From assembly GCA_905221615.1 (NCBI GenBank), contig CAJNDT010005913.1, positions 2,790,001 through 2,854,000 on the forward strand: 64,000 nucleotides of DNA, given 5' to 3'. Below the pieces are notes generated by a model that worked only from the letters and a program-made list of their open reading frames with translations, had not been told where the DNA came from and did not search any database. A program made the position numbers and the translations under genes. The DNA is from Symbiodinium sp. CCMP2592 (taxonomy: Eukaryota; Sar; Dinophyceae; Suessiales; Symbiodiniaceae). Each line of letters begins with the position of its first letter. Position 1 is the first letter of the stretch. Positions 34,278-43,333 of this stretch are shown piece by piece.

Positions 34278-35258
34278 ATGCGTGATCAGCAATCAACTTG
34301 GGCTCGCCCGCTCCTTATGCTCGCGGGCTTCTACAACATCGGTTGGGGCGCGATCGTCGTTCTCTTCCCGGCACTGCTCTTTGATCGACTGGGTCTCGAA
34401 CCACCTCGATACCCAGCGATCTGGCAGTGCGTCGGGATGATCGTCGGCGTCTACGGCGTTGGATACATCATCGCTTCGCGCGATCCGAATCGTCACTGGC
34501 CGATCGTGCTTGTCGGATTGCTCGGGAAAGTCCTCGGACCACTCGGATTTGTCTACGCCGCGTTCATCACCAATGAACTCCCTAAGAGTTTCGGATGGGT
34601 CCTCATCCCCAACGATCTGATCTGGTGGGTCCCGTTCGGGATGATCCTCTACGCCGCCGCGAAGTACAACCAGTATCCACGCGATGCTCGCTATGAATCA
34701 CTCTTCACAGTCCCAGGCGCCATCGAACGCGCGACGGATCAATACGGCATCAGTGTTCTGCATCGCTCTCGTCAGCAGCCCGTCATGATGATCTTCCTGC
34801 GCCACATGGGATGCACCTTCTGCCTGCAGACACTTCAAGATCTTCAGCGCGATCTCCCAATCCTCAAAGATCGCGGCATCGAGCCGGTTGTTGTACACAT
34901 GAGCGACGACGAAGAAGCTCGGCAGGTCATGCTCAAGTACAGCCTTGAGATGGTTCCACGCGTACAAGATCAAACGCAGTCGCTGTATCGAGCCTTTGAA
35001 CTCCCGAGAGGCGGCTTTTGGCAACTCTTCGGACCTCGCAACTGGATCGAAGGAATCAAAGCGACACTCCGCGGCAACATCGTTTCCGGACTCAAAGGCG
35101 ATGGATTCCAGATGCCTGGGATTTTCATTATCAAGGATGGACAGGTGATCCACACCCATCGACATCGCACGGCGGGTGAGCGGATCGAATATGGCTCGAT
35201 GCCTTGCCCCGTCCCGGCTCAGAGATCTCGTGTCCCGATGCATGAACCTCGACAATGA
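34278..35258 (+). CDS. Membrane protein fused to a SelL-related redox domain
   Basis: A 326-residue protein with two parts. Residues 8-130 carry about four hydrophobic segments (LLMLAGFYNIGWGAIVVLF, VGMIVGVYGVGYIIA, WPIVLVGLLGKVLGPLGFVYA, IWWVPFGMILYAAA). Residues 150-320 are a thioredoxin-fold domain with a CTFC redox pair at Cys179 and Cys182 in FLRHMGCTFCLQTLQDL and later EPVVVHMSDDEEARQVML and QMPGIFIIKDG. This resembles SelL-related/AhpC-TSA-like proteins, in which one or both positions are selenocysteine in some lineages; here both are Cys. The fusion to a four-helix membrane region is unusual. It overlaps the next membrane protein gene by 4 nt. Confidence 0.83.
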   Translation: MRDQQSTWARPLLMLAGFYNIGWGAIVVLFPALLFDRLGLEPPRYPAIWQCVGMIVGVYGVGYIIASRDPNRHWPIVLVGLLGKVLGPLGFVYAAFITNELPKSFGWVLIPNDLIWWVPFGMILYAAAKYNQYPRDARYESLFTVPGAIERATDQYGISVLHRSRQQPVMMIFLRHMGCTFCLQTLQDLQRDLPILKDRGIEPVVVHMSDDEEARQVMLKYSLEMVPRVQDQTQSLYRAFELPRGGFWQLFGPRNWIEGIKATLRGNIVSGLKGDGFQMPGIFIIKDGQVIHTHRHRTAGERIEYGSMPCPVPAQRSRVPMHEPRQ

Positions 35259-35701
35259 ATGCGATCGATCTGACCCTGTTCATGCTGCTCATCCACGCGC
35301 TGAGCACACTCATGATGACCGGCTTGATCTGGTTCGTGCAGATTGTCCACTATCCCCTCATGTCCAAAGTTGGTGTGGATGATTTCATCCAATACGAACG
35401 AGCACACACAAGATCGACTACTTGGGTGGTTGGGCCGCTGATGATCGCAGAGCTGCTCAGCTCACTCTACCTGCTCGCTCAAGCGGATCGTGATGCCATC
35501 CTTCTACCACTCCTGGGACTGATCGCGCTCGGCGGGATCTGGGGATCAACCCTCCTCCTCCAGATTCCAGCTCATCGGATTCTGGAGCAGCGATTCGACC
35601 AGAAAGTCCACGCTCGATTGGTCCAGACCAACTGGATCCGAACACTCCTCTGGAGCTTGCGATCACTGGTTGCGTTGTGGATGCTCGCTCTGATCACATA
35701 A
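35255..35701 (+). CDS. Four-helix membrane protein of unknown function
   Basis: A 148-residue integral membrane protein with four hydrophobic segments (FMLLIHALSTLMMTGLIWFVQIV, VVGPLMIAELLSSLYLL, LLPLLGLIALGGIWGSTLLL, TLLWSLRSLVALWMLAL). His, Tyr and Arg residues near the membrane edges (IVHYPLM, HTRSTTW, QIPAHRILEQRF) give it a look similar to DUF1772/anthrone-oxygenase-like proteins, but I cannot confirm the family. It begins in an ATGA overlap with the SelL-like fusion, so it is translated from the same message and may work with it in a membrane redox step. Confidence 0.7.
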   Translation: MNAIDLTLFMLLIHALSTLMMTGLIWFVQIVHYPLMSKVGVDDFIQYERAHTRSTTWVVGPLMIAELLSSLYLLAQADRDAILLPLLGLIALGGIWGSTLLLQIPAHRILEQRFDQKVHARLVQTNWIRTLLWSLRSLVALWMLALIT

Positions 35702-35767
35702 GTTTCGCCGCGATGCCCGACTACAATCCCTCCGCTTAAGCCGCATCACCAGCGTCCGGAGAACCCT

Positions 35768-36871
35768 ATGAAAGCAGGCATTGTTGGACTCCCCAATGTG
35801 GGCAAATCGACCCTCTTCAACGCGCTGACCAACGCGGGGGCGCTCGCCGCGAACTATCCGTTCGCGACGATTGATCCAAACATCGGAGTCGTCCCGATCC
35901 CCGATCCACGGTTGGGGATCATCCAACAGCATATCAAAACACAGAAGGTGATCCCGGCAGTCCTCGAACTTGTGGATATCGCGGGATTGGTTCGCGGCGC
36001 CTCAACCGGCGAAGGTAAGGGCAACGCATTCCTCGGACACATCAAAGATGTTGACGCGATCGTTCAGGTTGTCCGCTGCTTCGAAAAAGCACCAGGCGGC
36101 GAGGACATCACCCATGTCGATGGATCGGTCGATCCGCTCCGCGATATCGAGACCATCGAGCTCGAACTCATCCTCGCGGATATCCAGACGCTCGAGAACG
36201 CGGAAGCGAAAGCAAAGCGCAACGCGCGAGGCGGAGATAAAGACGCGATCGCTCGCATGAAAGTTATCGAGCAGCTGATGCCCATCCTCGAAGCACAGAA
36301 ACCGGCGCGTTCGCTCGAACTCTCCGATCCTGATCTTATCAAAGCACGCAAGCAGCTCGCGCTCATTACCAGCAAGCCGATTCTGTACATCGCGAATGTC
36401 TCCGATGATGATCCGATGGGAGAAGGCGAACTCGCTCAGCGTGTCCGCAAGCACGCGGAGGATGTCGGCGCTGAGATGGTTCCAGTGTGTGCTCGAATCG
36501 AGTCCGAACTCGCAGAGCTTGACGACGAGGACAAAGCGGAGATGCTCGCGGATATGGGGATGGACGAGCCCGCGCTCGGGAAGCTCGCTCGCGCCGCGTA
36601 CAAGCTGCTCGGATACCAGTCCTACTACACCGCCGGCGAAAAAGAAGTCCGCGCGTGGACGATCCCGCAGGGATGCAAAGCACCACAAGCCGCGGGTGTG
36701 ATTCATACAGACTTTGAACGAGGGTTTATTCGTGTTGAGTGTTACTCAGTCGATGATCTGGTGGAGTACAAAAGTGAGAAGGCGATCAAGGAAGCCGGGA
36801 AACTCCGAGTCGAAGGCAAGGGCTATGTGATGCACGACGCGGATGTCTGCAACTTCTTGTTTAATGTCTGA
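35768..36871 (+). CDS. ychF: Redox-regulated ATPase YchF (OBG family)
   Basis: A 367-residue P-loop protein. G1 is [18 protein letters not shown] at the N-terminus, and the switch region contains [24 protein letters not shown]. The position of the specificity motif reads YIANVSDD, as in YchF, which prefers ATP over GTP. A charged coiled-coil insert (about 130-200) and a C-terminal TGS domain ([40 protein letters not shown] region) complete the family layout. YchF associates with ribosomes and responds to oxidative stress. It is a single gene unit with TACAAT at about 35724 as a possible -10. Confidence 0.97.
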   Translation: MKAGIVGLPNVGKSTLFNALTNAGALAANYPFATIDPNIGVVPIPDPRLGIIQQHIKTQKVIPAVLELVDIAGLVRGASTGEGKGNAFLGHIKDVDAIVQVVRCFEKAPGGEDITHVDGSVDPLRDIETIELELILADIQTLENAEAKAKRNARGGDKDAIARMKVIEQLMPILEAQKPARSLELSDPDLIKARKQLALITSKPILYIANVSDDDPMGEGELAQRVRKHAEDVGAEMVPVCARIESELAELDDEDKAEMLADMGMDEPALGKLARAAYKLLGYQSYYTAGEKEVRAWTIPQGCKAPQAAGVIHTDFERGFIRVECYSVDDLVEYKSEKAIKEAGKLRVEGKGYVMHDADVCNFLFNV

Positions 36872-36984
36872 TTCAGACCTCTGCGAACCCCTATTTCTTC
36901 GCAGTTTCGCACAGTATCATCCACCATCAGGCCGATAACCCTCTATGGTGTTGTTGTGTACCCCCGCTCGTTTCAGGAGCTTCC

Positions 36985-38589
36985 ATGCCTCATCATTCTA
37001 AATCACCTTCCTGGACTCAGGACAACACGACCAATCCGGCGCACGCAAAGATCGTCGCGACCTTGGGACCCGCGTCTGACAGTCCCGAGATGCTTGACCG
37101 ATTGATTGAGATGGGTGTCTCGGTGTTTCGCCTGAACTTCTCCCACGGCGACCTCTCGGATATGGACGCACGCATCAAAAATGTCCGCGAAGCGTCGCTG
37201 CGATCCGGACGATGCATCGCCGTGCTCGGTGATCTTCAAGGACCCAAGATGCGCGTAGGGAAGGTCCCTGATCTCGACGAAGATGGCGGGATCGTGATCA
37301 AAACTGGTGATAGTGTCTATTTCCGCAAGGATCAAGGCGAAGCCGCGATCATTGACGGCAAAGCAACCTTCAGCGCCACCTTTGATCCGCTCTACACCGA
37401 TGTGCTCCCGGGCCAACGCGTGCTGATCAATGACGGTGCGATCCGTATGCTTGCCGTCGAACACGAACATGGCGAATGGCTCAAGTGTAAAGTCACCGTC
37501 GGTGGTCGTGTCACGAGCAGCAAGGGGATCAATCTCCCTGAATCCGACATCAGTGTTCCAGCGATCACTGAGCGTGACTGGGAGTGTGCTCGATGGGCAG
37601 TGGACAACGGTGTTGACTACCTCGCACTCTCATTTGTCCGTACAGCCGCAGAAGTCATCGAGCTGACCGACAAACTCGAAGAATGGTGCACCCCAGATCT
37701 TCCTTGGGCCGAGCCTGAGATCGGACTGCGAATTCCAGTAGTAGTCAAGATTGAGAAACCACAAGCCGTGGAGAACTTGGATGCGATCATCGAAGCGACC
37801 GATGCGGTGATGGTCGCTCGCGGCGATCTCGGCGTCGAGATGGATGTCGCGAAGGTCCCAGTCATCCAGAAGCACATCCTCGCGAAGTGCAACGAGCAAG
37901 GCAAACCAAGCATCGTTGCGACACAGATGCTCGAATCGATGATTGAATCACAGAGCCCAACGCGCGCCGAAGCGTCCGATGTTGCCAACGCGGTCTTTGA
38001 CGGCTGCGACGCCGTCATGCTCTCAGGTGAAACCGCCGTAGGGAAGTTCCCCGATGTCGTCGTCGAGACCATGCAGCGGATCATCAAGGTCACTGAAGCA
38101 CGCATGGACGAGCTGGCGCACGCTCAGGGCGCTCTCGCGGATTTGAAGGAATACCCATTCCGCAGCGCCGCGCTCGCACGAGGTGTTTGGCACATGGCCG
38201 AGGAACTCGATGCCAAGGCAGTCGTCGTCTGGTCCCAAGCGGGCGGAATGGCGCGATACCTCTCCCAGAACAACTTCCGCGTCCCGATCTACGCGTACAC
38301 CTCCTCAGCGATCGGTTCTCGCCGCATGGCGCTCTTCGGAGGGGTCACCCCAATCCTCACGGACCCTCCAGGCAACGGCAAGCTCCGCACATGGACGGAC
38401 CATGTCGAGGAAATGCTCCTGGCGCGTGAGGTCGTCACGCAAGGCGATCCTGTCCTCATGGTCGCTGGTAAACCACTCGGAGCGATCCTCGCGCAGAGCA
38501 CCGTCGCGATTCTGCGTGTCGGCGATCTCGCGTCTGGATTCCGAGTCGCTGATGAAGCGGAAATCCAAGCCGGCGCCGCGACGCTGTAG
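36985..38589 (+). CDS. pyk: Pyruvate kinase
   Basis: A 534-residue glycolytic enzyme making pyruvate and ATP from phosphoenolpyruvate. The A domain begins AKIVATLGPASDSPEML with FRLNFSHG soon after. The small B domain follows at about residues 95-200, and then VVKIEKPQAVENLDAI (catalytic Lys), VMVARGDLGVEMD (metal site) and KPSIVATQMLESMI (substrate loop) are all intact. The C-terminal allosteric domain contains AVVVWSQAGGMARYLSQNNFRVPIYAYT. The N-terminal 20 residues before the fold are polar and extend beyond the usual start. The gene stands alone, followed by hppD under its own promoter. Confidence 0.97.
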   Translation: MPHHSKSPSWTQDNTTNPAHAKIVATLGPASDSPEMLDRLIEMGVSVFRLNFSHGDLSDMDARIKNVREASLRSGRCIAVLGDLQGPKMRVGKVPDLDEDGGIVIKTGDSVYFRKDQGEAAIIDGKATFSATFDPLYTDVLPGQRVLINDGAIRMLAVEHEHGEWLKCKVTVGGRVTSSKGINLPESDISVPAITERDWECARWAVDNGVDYLALSFVRTAAEVIELTDKLEEWCTPDLPWAEPEIGLRIPVVVKIEKPQAVENLDAIIEATDAVMVARGDLGVEMDVAKVPVIQKHILAKCNEQGKPSIVATQMLESMIESQSPTRAEASDVANAVFDGCDAVMLSGETAVGKFPDVVVETMQRIIKVTEARMDELAHAQGALADLKEYPFRSAALARGVWHMAEELDAKAVVVWSQAGGMARYLSQNNFRVPIYAYTSSAIGSRRMALFGGVTPILTDPPGNGKLRTWTDHVEEMLLAREVVTQGDPVLMVAGKPLGAILAQSTVAILRVGDLASGFRVADEAEIQAGAATL

Positions 38590-38623
38590 CGGATTTTGCT
38601 GATCTGAAGGGTAAAAAGAACCT

Positions 38624-38652
38624 TTGGAACTCCTCAATCAATGCTCTATAAT
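38624..38652 (+). promoter_or_regulatory. Sigma-70-type promoter of hppD
   Basis: TTGGAA (38624-38629) and a perfect TATAAT (38647-38652) are 17 bp apart, the best match to the consensus in this window. The predicted transcript starts near 38659 and has an 80-nt leader with a small hairpin GGCGA/TCGCC at 38677-38694. Confidence 0.75.
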
Positions 38653-38738
38653 ACCGAGCGGGACCTGGGCTCCCGCCGGCGATATTCCTGTCGCCAACCG
38701 CAGATTCACCGCCCAAGAGTTGACATAAGGATTCTGAG

Positions 38739-39932
38739 ATGACGACCGCATCCACCGAGACCAGCACCGCGCTGAGCGCTGATCCATTGACCCTGATCGA
38801 TGTAGACCATGTCCGTTTCTATGTGGGAAACGCGAAGCAAGCCGCGTATTTCTACGCGCACACCTTCGGATTCCGGATCGATCAGATCGCGGACCTTACC
38901 ACCGGCTCGCGCACCGAAGCGGACTACCTGCTCACGCAGGGGAACATCCGCATGCTCTTAACGACACCGCTCACCAAAGAGCATCCCGCCGCCGAAGAGC
39001 TCAAACGCTACGGCGATGGAGTCAAGGAAGTCGCGCTGACTGTTCAAGACGCAACCGCCGCGTACGACCAAGCGATCGCCAATGGCGCCGAGTGCGCCCA
39101 AGCACCTCGCACGCTCGAAGACGAGAAGGGTAGTGTCACCGTCGCGTCGATCAAGATCTACGGCCGCGTGATCCACACCTTCGTCTCGCGTACAGGAGAG
39201 TACGAGTACGAGAAGCTGCGTCAGGGAGGTCTGTTCATGCCGACCTTCCAGAAGATCGACTCGCCGCTTAACAAGTACAACGAAGAGAATCCGTGTGGTC
39301 TGATGTACTGCGATCACTTCGTCGGAAATGTCGAAGACGGCAAGATGAACCATTGGGTCAAGTGGTACGAGGATGTCATGGGGTTCAAGATGTTCAAGCA
39401 CTTCGATGATGCGGACATCTCCACTGAATACTCCGCGCTCATGTCCAAGGTGATGGCGAGCGGCAACAACCTCATCAAGATGCCGATCAACGAGCCCGCG
39501 GAAGGTCTGAAGAAGTCGCAGATCCAGGAATACCTCGAATGGCACGACATGACCCCCGGCGTGCAGCACCTCGCGTTCCGCACAGACGATGAACTCTCGA
39601 CCGTCGCCGAGCTCCGCCGTCGTGGTGTGGACTTCCTGAACATGCCGGACACTTACTATGAGCTCGTCTGGGAACGCGTCAACAAGATGCTCAAAGACCA
39701 CGGCCACGATGTCGTCAAGGAAGACCACCAACGCGTCCGCGATCTGGGAATCCTGGTTGATGCGGACGATGAGGGGTACCTGCTCCAGCTGTTCACCAAG
39801 CCGCTGCAGGACCGTCCGACCTTCTTCATCGAGATCATCTGCCGAAGGGGATCACAGAGCTTCGGGAAGGGGAACTTCAAGGCACTGTTCGAGTCATTGG
39901 AACTTGAACAGGAGCGGAGAGGGAATCTGTAA
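38739..39932 (+). CDS. hppD: 4-hydroxyphenylpyruvate dioxygenase
   Basis: A 397-residue Fe(II)-dependent oxygenase converting 4-hydroxyphenylpyruvate to homogentisate in tyrosine breakdown or in plastoquinone/tocopherol-like routes. Two vicinal-oxygen-chelate domains are visible: the first from DVDHVRFYVGNAKQAAYFY, the second from YCDHFVGNVEDGKMNHWVKWYEDVMGF. The three iron ligands are the His in YCDHFVG, the His in TPGVQHLAFRTDD and the Glu in FFIEIICRRG. The C-terminal gate segment GSQSFGKGNFKALFESLELEQ is complete. Other tyrosine-catabolism genes are not adjacent; the next gene is an AT-rich DUF4145 protein. Confidence 0.96.
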   Translation: MTTASTETSTALSADPLTLIDVDHVRFYVGNAKQAAYFYAHTFGFRIDQIADLTTGSRTEADYLLTQGNIRMLLTTPLTKEHPAAEELKRYGDGVKEVALTVQDATAAYDQAIANGAECAQAPRTLEDEKGSVTVASIKIYGRVIHTFVSRTGEYEYEKLRQGGLFMPTFQKIDSPLNKYNEENPCGLMYCDHFVGNVEDGKMNHWVKWYEDVMGFKMFKHFDDADISTEYSALMSKVMASGNNLIKMPINEPAEGLKKSQIQEYLEWHDMTPGVQHLAFRTDDELSTVAELRRRGVDFLNMPDTYYELVWERVNKMLKDHGHDVVKEDHQRVRDLGILVDADDEGYLLQLFTKPLQDRPTFFIEIICRRGSQSFGKGNFKALFESLELEQERRGNL

Positions 39933-39966
39933 TAATCATTCTCTACTTGACTCTCAGGTGAGTAAC

Positions 39967-40710
39967 ATGAATCACGACCTGCTAACTGCAGCTGTCAAGG
40001 AGAATGCATGCCCTCATTGGACATGCGGCAAATGCAGAAAGGGAGTGGTTTCTGTTCGTGCTGATTCTTTTACTAGTGTAGCAACTGCGTATTCAGAAGC
40101 TATGTGGGAAGTTCTTGGTGATCCAGAGTGTATGCAATATCTGTTCTCGATCGTTGCAGATTGTTCTACGCCGAGTTGTCGAGAATCATATATAATATCA
40201 GGCACTTGTCGGTGGCATTTTAGTTCGCATCCGTTGGATCCAAATGGAGAATCATGGAGAGTGTTGGATGTCAAGTCTGTTTTTCCAGCACTTGCTCTGA
40301 TCGAGTGCCCTTCAGATGTTCCAGAGAAAGTAGTGCGGTGTTTAGATCGCGCAAGCATACTATTTTGGTCAGATAAATCAGCATGTTTAAATGCGTTGCG
40401 TGCATCGATAGAGGCGGTGTGTGATGGTATGAAGATTCGCAAAATGGTAACAGCGAATGGTAAGCGTCACTACCTCAGTTTGCATCAACGGATTGAACAG
40501 CTTCGTAGTAAAAATCCTGATGTAGCGGATACTCTCTTGGCAGCAAAATGGCTTGGAAATGCTGGGTCACATCATCGCGTGTTGCCAAGTATTCAAGATA
40601 CAATTCACGCAATTTCAATGGTGGAGTACTCTCTTGTGAAATTATTTGGTACAAGAGATAAAGAAATTCTTAAGGTGGCTAAACGCGTAAATCGAAAGAA
40701 AGGCATTTAG
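39967..40710 (+). CDS. DUF4145-like protein on an AT-rich insert
   Basis: A 247-residue cytoplasmic protein. The N-terminus has CPHWTCGKCRKG, a possible zinc ribbon, with more Cys residues near residues 60 and 80. The C-terminal third carries LAAKWLGNAGSHHRVLPSIQDTIHAISMVEYSLVKLF, the pattern of DUF4145, a HEPN-like helical domain found with mobile defence or restriction genes. The gene is clearly richer in A+T and uses codons such as AAA, TTT and GCA that its neighbours avoid, pointing to horizontal transfer. The ATG at 39967 is 34 nt after the hppD stop; upstream codons in this frame overlap hppD and are not part of it. Function is unknown. Confidence 0.75.
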   Translation: MNHDLLTAAVKENACPHWTCGKCRKGVVSVRADSFTSVATAYSEAMWEVLGDPECMQYLFSIVADCSTPSCRESYIISGTCRWHFSSHPLDPNGESWRVLDVKSVFPALALIECPSDVPEKVVRCLDRASILFWSDKSACLNALRASIEAVCDGMKIRKMVTANGKRHYLSLHQRIEQLRSKNPDVADTLLAAKWLGNAGSHHRVLPSIQDTIHAISMVEYSLVKLFGTRDKEILKVAKRVNRKKGI

Positions 40711-40911
40711 TCGTTAGGCATAGGTTACACTGCGGGGTGCCCTGCTTACGCGCAGCTAAGACAAGATCAAGATCCTGCATAAGCCTCGGTTTAGCCTTGT
40801 TGTATGCAGAGTGCCCGCCGTGTACGACATGCAATGGGTTTTGTCTTGTATTTGTCTCCACATCTGCTAAATTGACCCCATTCATCACCACATCCCATAT
40901 GGAGTCGATTC

Positions 40912-41439
40912 ATGAAATCCGCCGCCACCCTCGTCCTCTGCAGCACCCTCGCGTTCGCTTCTCACGCCGATGTCCTCGATCTTTCGGGACTCCAGTCCTG
41001 GGACCTCGACGGCGACCTGAGCAACGAGACACGCATCTTCCATCCCACGGGCGGCGCTCCGTTCAATGTCATCCTGACCATCGACTACGACATCACCATC
41101 GAGACCGTCGGCGCGTCCTGGCTCTCGGAAGTCAATATCCGCTTCGGGAACTCCGACGGCACCTTCCACGGCTTCTGGCCCGACACCTTCACGCCGGGAA
41201 TTGGCAATGACTTTGCCGGAACGCAGCGGTACGTCGGTTCATTCCAGACCGACATTCACCTCAATCCCGACGGCGAGTTCCATGTCTCGCTTTTCGAGTC
41301 CTTTGACGATGTTTCCGATGCCGTCGATGCGGTTCTGCTCGATGGTTCAATGATTCGACTTGGATACTTCATCCCCGCGCCATCCGCTTCGATGATGCTG
41401 GGGATGGGCGGACTGCTCGCGGCTCGCCGTAGGCGCTGA
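40912..41439 (+). CDS. Secreted protein with PEP-CTERM-like sorting tail
   Basis: A 175-residue precursor. It opens with a signal peptide (TLVLCSTLAFASHAD). The middle is a beta-rich region without a family I recognise (FNVILTIDYDITIETVGASWLSEVNIRFG). The end reads PAPSASMMLGMGGLLAARRRR: a Pro motif, a hydrophobic span and a basic tail, which is the three-part layout of PEP-CTERM exosortase substrates in a Phycisphaerae variant. Such tails direct proteins to the cell surface or matrix. No exosortase gene is in the window. GGAG lies in the leader. Confidence 0.75.
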   Translation: MKSAATLVLCSTLAFASHADVLDLSGLQSWDLDGDLSNETRIFHPTGGAPFNVILTIDYDITIETVGASWLSEVNIRFGNSDGTFHGFWPDTFTPGIGNDFAGTQRYVGSFQTDIHLNPDGEFHVSLFESFDDVSDAVDAVLLDGSMIRLGYFIPAPSASMMLGMGGLLAARRRR

Positions 41440-41469
41440 GCGATCCACGGCTGACGCTATGATCCATCT

Positions 41470-41964
41470 ATGAACCTGATCCAAAAAGTCCGCGACATCG
41501 AAACGAAACTCCGATCCGAATCCAATCCCGTTCGGCAGATGGAATCGTGGGGTCTCCTCGAACGATTGCTCGGACGACTCCCCGTCGATGTTGCGGAACT
41601 TGAGCGTGTGCTTAAGGAACGCGACGCGATCGGGCTCGACAGCATGATCGCGAAGCTCGAAGATCCCGAAGCGTTCAAGACCAAGGAAGAACCACTCCCA
41701 GAGTTCACACAAGCGGAGATGAATGAAGCGCTCCGCGCGTTTCGTCATCGGATCAAGTACAAGAAGCTCGACGACGAATCCCGCATCTCCCAGCGGAATC
41801 TCACGGGCGGCAAGAAAGCCGAGATCGATTCGATGGTCCCTCCCGGCGCGTCGGAGTTCAACCCGCTCATCTGGAAGGTCATGGTCAAGAAAGGCATGCT
41901 CGTCTATGACGGTCAGGGTTTCTACCACGAACCCCCGGCGCAAGGGAAACTCAAACTCGATTGA
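41470..41964 (+). CDS. Hypothetical protein (164 aa)
   Basis: A charged, helical, probably cytoplasmic protein. I do not recognise the family. The first half is rich in Glu/Arg/Leu helices (VRDIETKLRSESNPVRQMESWGLLERLLGRLP), and the C-terminal part has a compact GASEFNPLIWKVMVKKGMLVYDGQGFYHEPP segment. No metal or nucleotide motif is visible. A TATGAT hexamer at 41458-41463 ends 6 nt before the ATG, with no Shine-Dalgarno site, suggesting a leaderless message. It is followed after 88 nt by a STAS-domain gene on the same strand. Confidence 0.72.
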   Translation: MNLIQKVRDIETKLRSESNPVRQMESWGLLERLLGRLPVDVAELERVLKERDAIGLDSMIAKLEDPEAFKTKEEPLPEFTQAEMNEALRAFRHRIKYKKLDDESRISQRNLTGGKKAEIDSMVPPGASEFNPLIWKVMVKKGMLVYDGQGFYHEPPAQGKLKLD

Positions 41965-42052
41965 TTCGATTGCTTCATTTGCGATTTTGAGCGCACCTCT
42001 CAGGCAAAATACCCTATACTCGACGCGTATCACTCGTGAAAGGGTCTCCTCC

Positions 42053-42412
42053 ATGTCAAGCAGCGGGCACATCAGCACCACAGACTTCGATGAACACGGA
42101 GCGGTTGTGCGCGTGACGGTCCACAAACTCGACGAGTACGAAGCGACCCGATTCATCAGCGAGTTCAAAGCGTACCTGACCAACAGCGGCAAACGCCGCA
42201 TCGTTATGGACTACTCCGAGGTCGAGTTTGTTTCCAGTGCCGGGCTGGGCGCGATGATCACGACTTCGAACGCCGTGAGTGAGTGCGAAGGGAAGATGGT
42301 CCTGACAGGGATCAACGAGAATGTGCTTCAGGTCATGAAACTGACCAAGCTCAACCGCTTGCTCAAGATCGAGAAGACGCTCGATAAAGCTCAGAAGCAA
42401 GTGCTCAAGTAA
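42053..42412 (+). CDS. STAS domain anti-sigma factor antagonist
   Basis: A 119-residue single STAS domain. The conserved loop at residues 58-66 reads EFVSSAGLGA, with Ser61/Ser62 as the phosphorylation site used in SpoIIAA/RsbV-type antagonists; when unphosphorylated such proteins bind an anti-sigma kinase and release the sigma factor. The rest fits the fold (IVMDYSEV strand, helix MKLTKLNRLLKI after GINENVLQVM). No anti-sigma kinase (RsbW/SpoIIAB) or PP2C phosphatase gene is adjacent, so the partner is elsewhere. It converges with the Bax1-like gene, 30 nt apart. Confidence 0.9.
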   Translation: MSSSGHISTTDFDEHGAVVRVTVHKLDEYEATRFISEFKAYLTNSGKRRIVMDYSEVEFVSSAGLGAMITTSNAVSECEGKMVLTGINENVLQVMKLTKLNRLLKIEKTLDKAQKQVLK

Positions 42413-42442
42413 TCTAGCTGCTTATTTTGGAATCAACTCGTA

Positions 42443-43237
42443 TCAGTCGCGCGACTGGAGCTTGGAGAGCAGTCGCAGGATCTCGATGTAGAGCCAGACG
42501 AGGGTGACCATGAGTCCCCACGCGCCGACCCATTCCATGTACTTGGGTTGACCTGTCTTGACGCCTTGTTCGATGTACTGGAAGTCCAGTACGAGGAACA
42601 GCGATGCGAGGGCGACGCAGATTCCTGTGAATCCGATGCCCATCATGCCTGTGTCTGCATATCCGTTCCAGATATTGATGCCGATAAACGGGAGCAAGAA
42701 CAGTGCGATGATGTACAGAATAACGCCAATAGCAGCGGTGATCATGACTTTCTGAAAGACTGGTCCAACTCGGATAATCCCTGTTGCGTATCCAAGGAGC
42801 ATCCCGCCCGCGATGCCGAAGGTCGCGAGAATCGCTTGCACGATCAGTGTTTGCATCGCGTTGCCCGTGTTTGGGTCCGCGGCATTCCCCAAGAACTGCG
42901 TTGGGATGATGTAGCTCAATGCTCCGACAAACACGCCTTGTAGTATGGCATGGATCGGAGCGATCACTCGCGCCATCTTCGGCTTTGTGTAGATCATGAG
43001 CGAAACACCAATGCCGCCAATGAATGAACCGATCATGACGGGCCAGATGAACTTGGTGAGTGGACCACCAGTGACCATCTGCTGCCAGGTAAAGATGCCG
43101 GTCGCTGAAACAATCGCGAGGAGGATGGCGGTCGCGGAGACGGTGCCTCCGATGGTCATGGTGTTGGATTCGCTCCGCGCGATCTGTTCCTGTCCAAAGA
43201 CGCCCATTGCCGGGTTTCGTGATTGCAGCATGCTCAT
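42443..43237 (-). CDS. Bax inhibitor-1/YccA family membrane protein
   Basis: A 264-residue integral membrane protein with seven hydrophobic segments. The N-terminus MLQSRNPAMGVF and MTIGGTVSATAILLAIVSATG match the Bax1-I subfamily found in many bacteria, and the C-terminus keeps FLVLDFQYIEQGVKTGQPKYMEWVGAWGLMVTLVWLYIEILRLLS within about 60 residues, with the conserved Asp and acidic residues thought to form a calcium-sensitive pore in related BsYetJ. The bacterial role is probably calcium leak or stress adaptation. It converges with the STAS gene. Confidence 0.92.
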   Translation of the reverse strand: MSMLQSRNPAMGVFGQEQIARSESNTMTIGGTVSATAILLAIVSATGIFTWQQMVTGGPLTKFIWPVMIGSFIGGIGVSLMIYTKPKMARVIAPIHAILQGVFVGALSYIIPTQFLGNAADPNTGNAMQTLIVQAILATFGIAGGMLLGYATGIIRVGPVFQKVMITAAIGVILYIIALFLLPFIGINIWNGYADTGMMGIGFTGICVALASLFLVLDFQYIEQGVKTGQPKYMEWVGAWGLMVTLVWLYIEILRLLSKLQSRD

Positions 43238-43333
43238 GTGTCTGTCTCCAATAGAGTGCCTTGAACCTTCTTGGTCATCGGCGTTCGGGGATTTTAGTCT
43301 TGACCTTACGTCCGGATCGTCCGCTTTGTTCGC

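Noticed and set aside
38659-38738. The hppD leader as a riboswitch
   Set aside because: Only small hairpins are visible, and no known aptamer core or terminator/anti-terminator pair could be identified.
39658-39966. Upstream extension of the DUF4145 frame into hppD
   Set aside because: This part lies fully inside hppD in another frame, has shadow-like composition and the base composition changes exactly where the ATG at 39967 begins.
40713-40719. GTTAGGC just after the DUF4145-like gene, matching the integron core GTTRRRY
   Set aside because: No matching inverse core or the L-box pairs of an attC site were found at a suitable distance, and there is no integrase. A 7-base match of this looseness is expected by chance.
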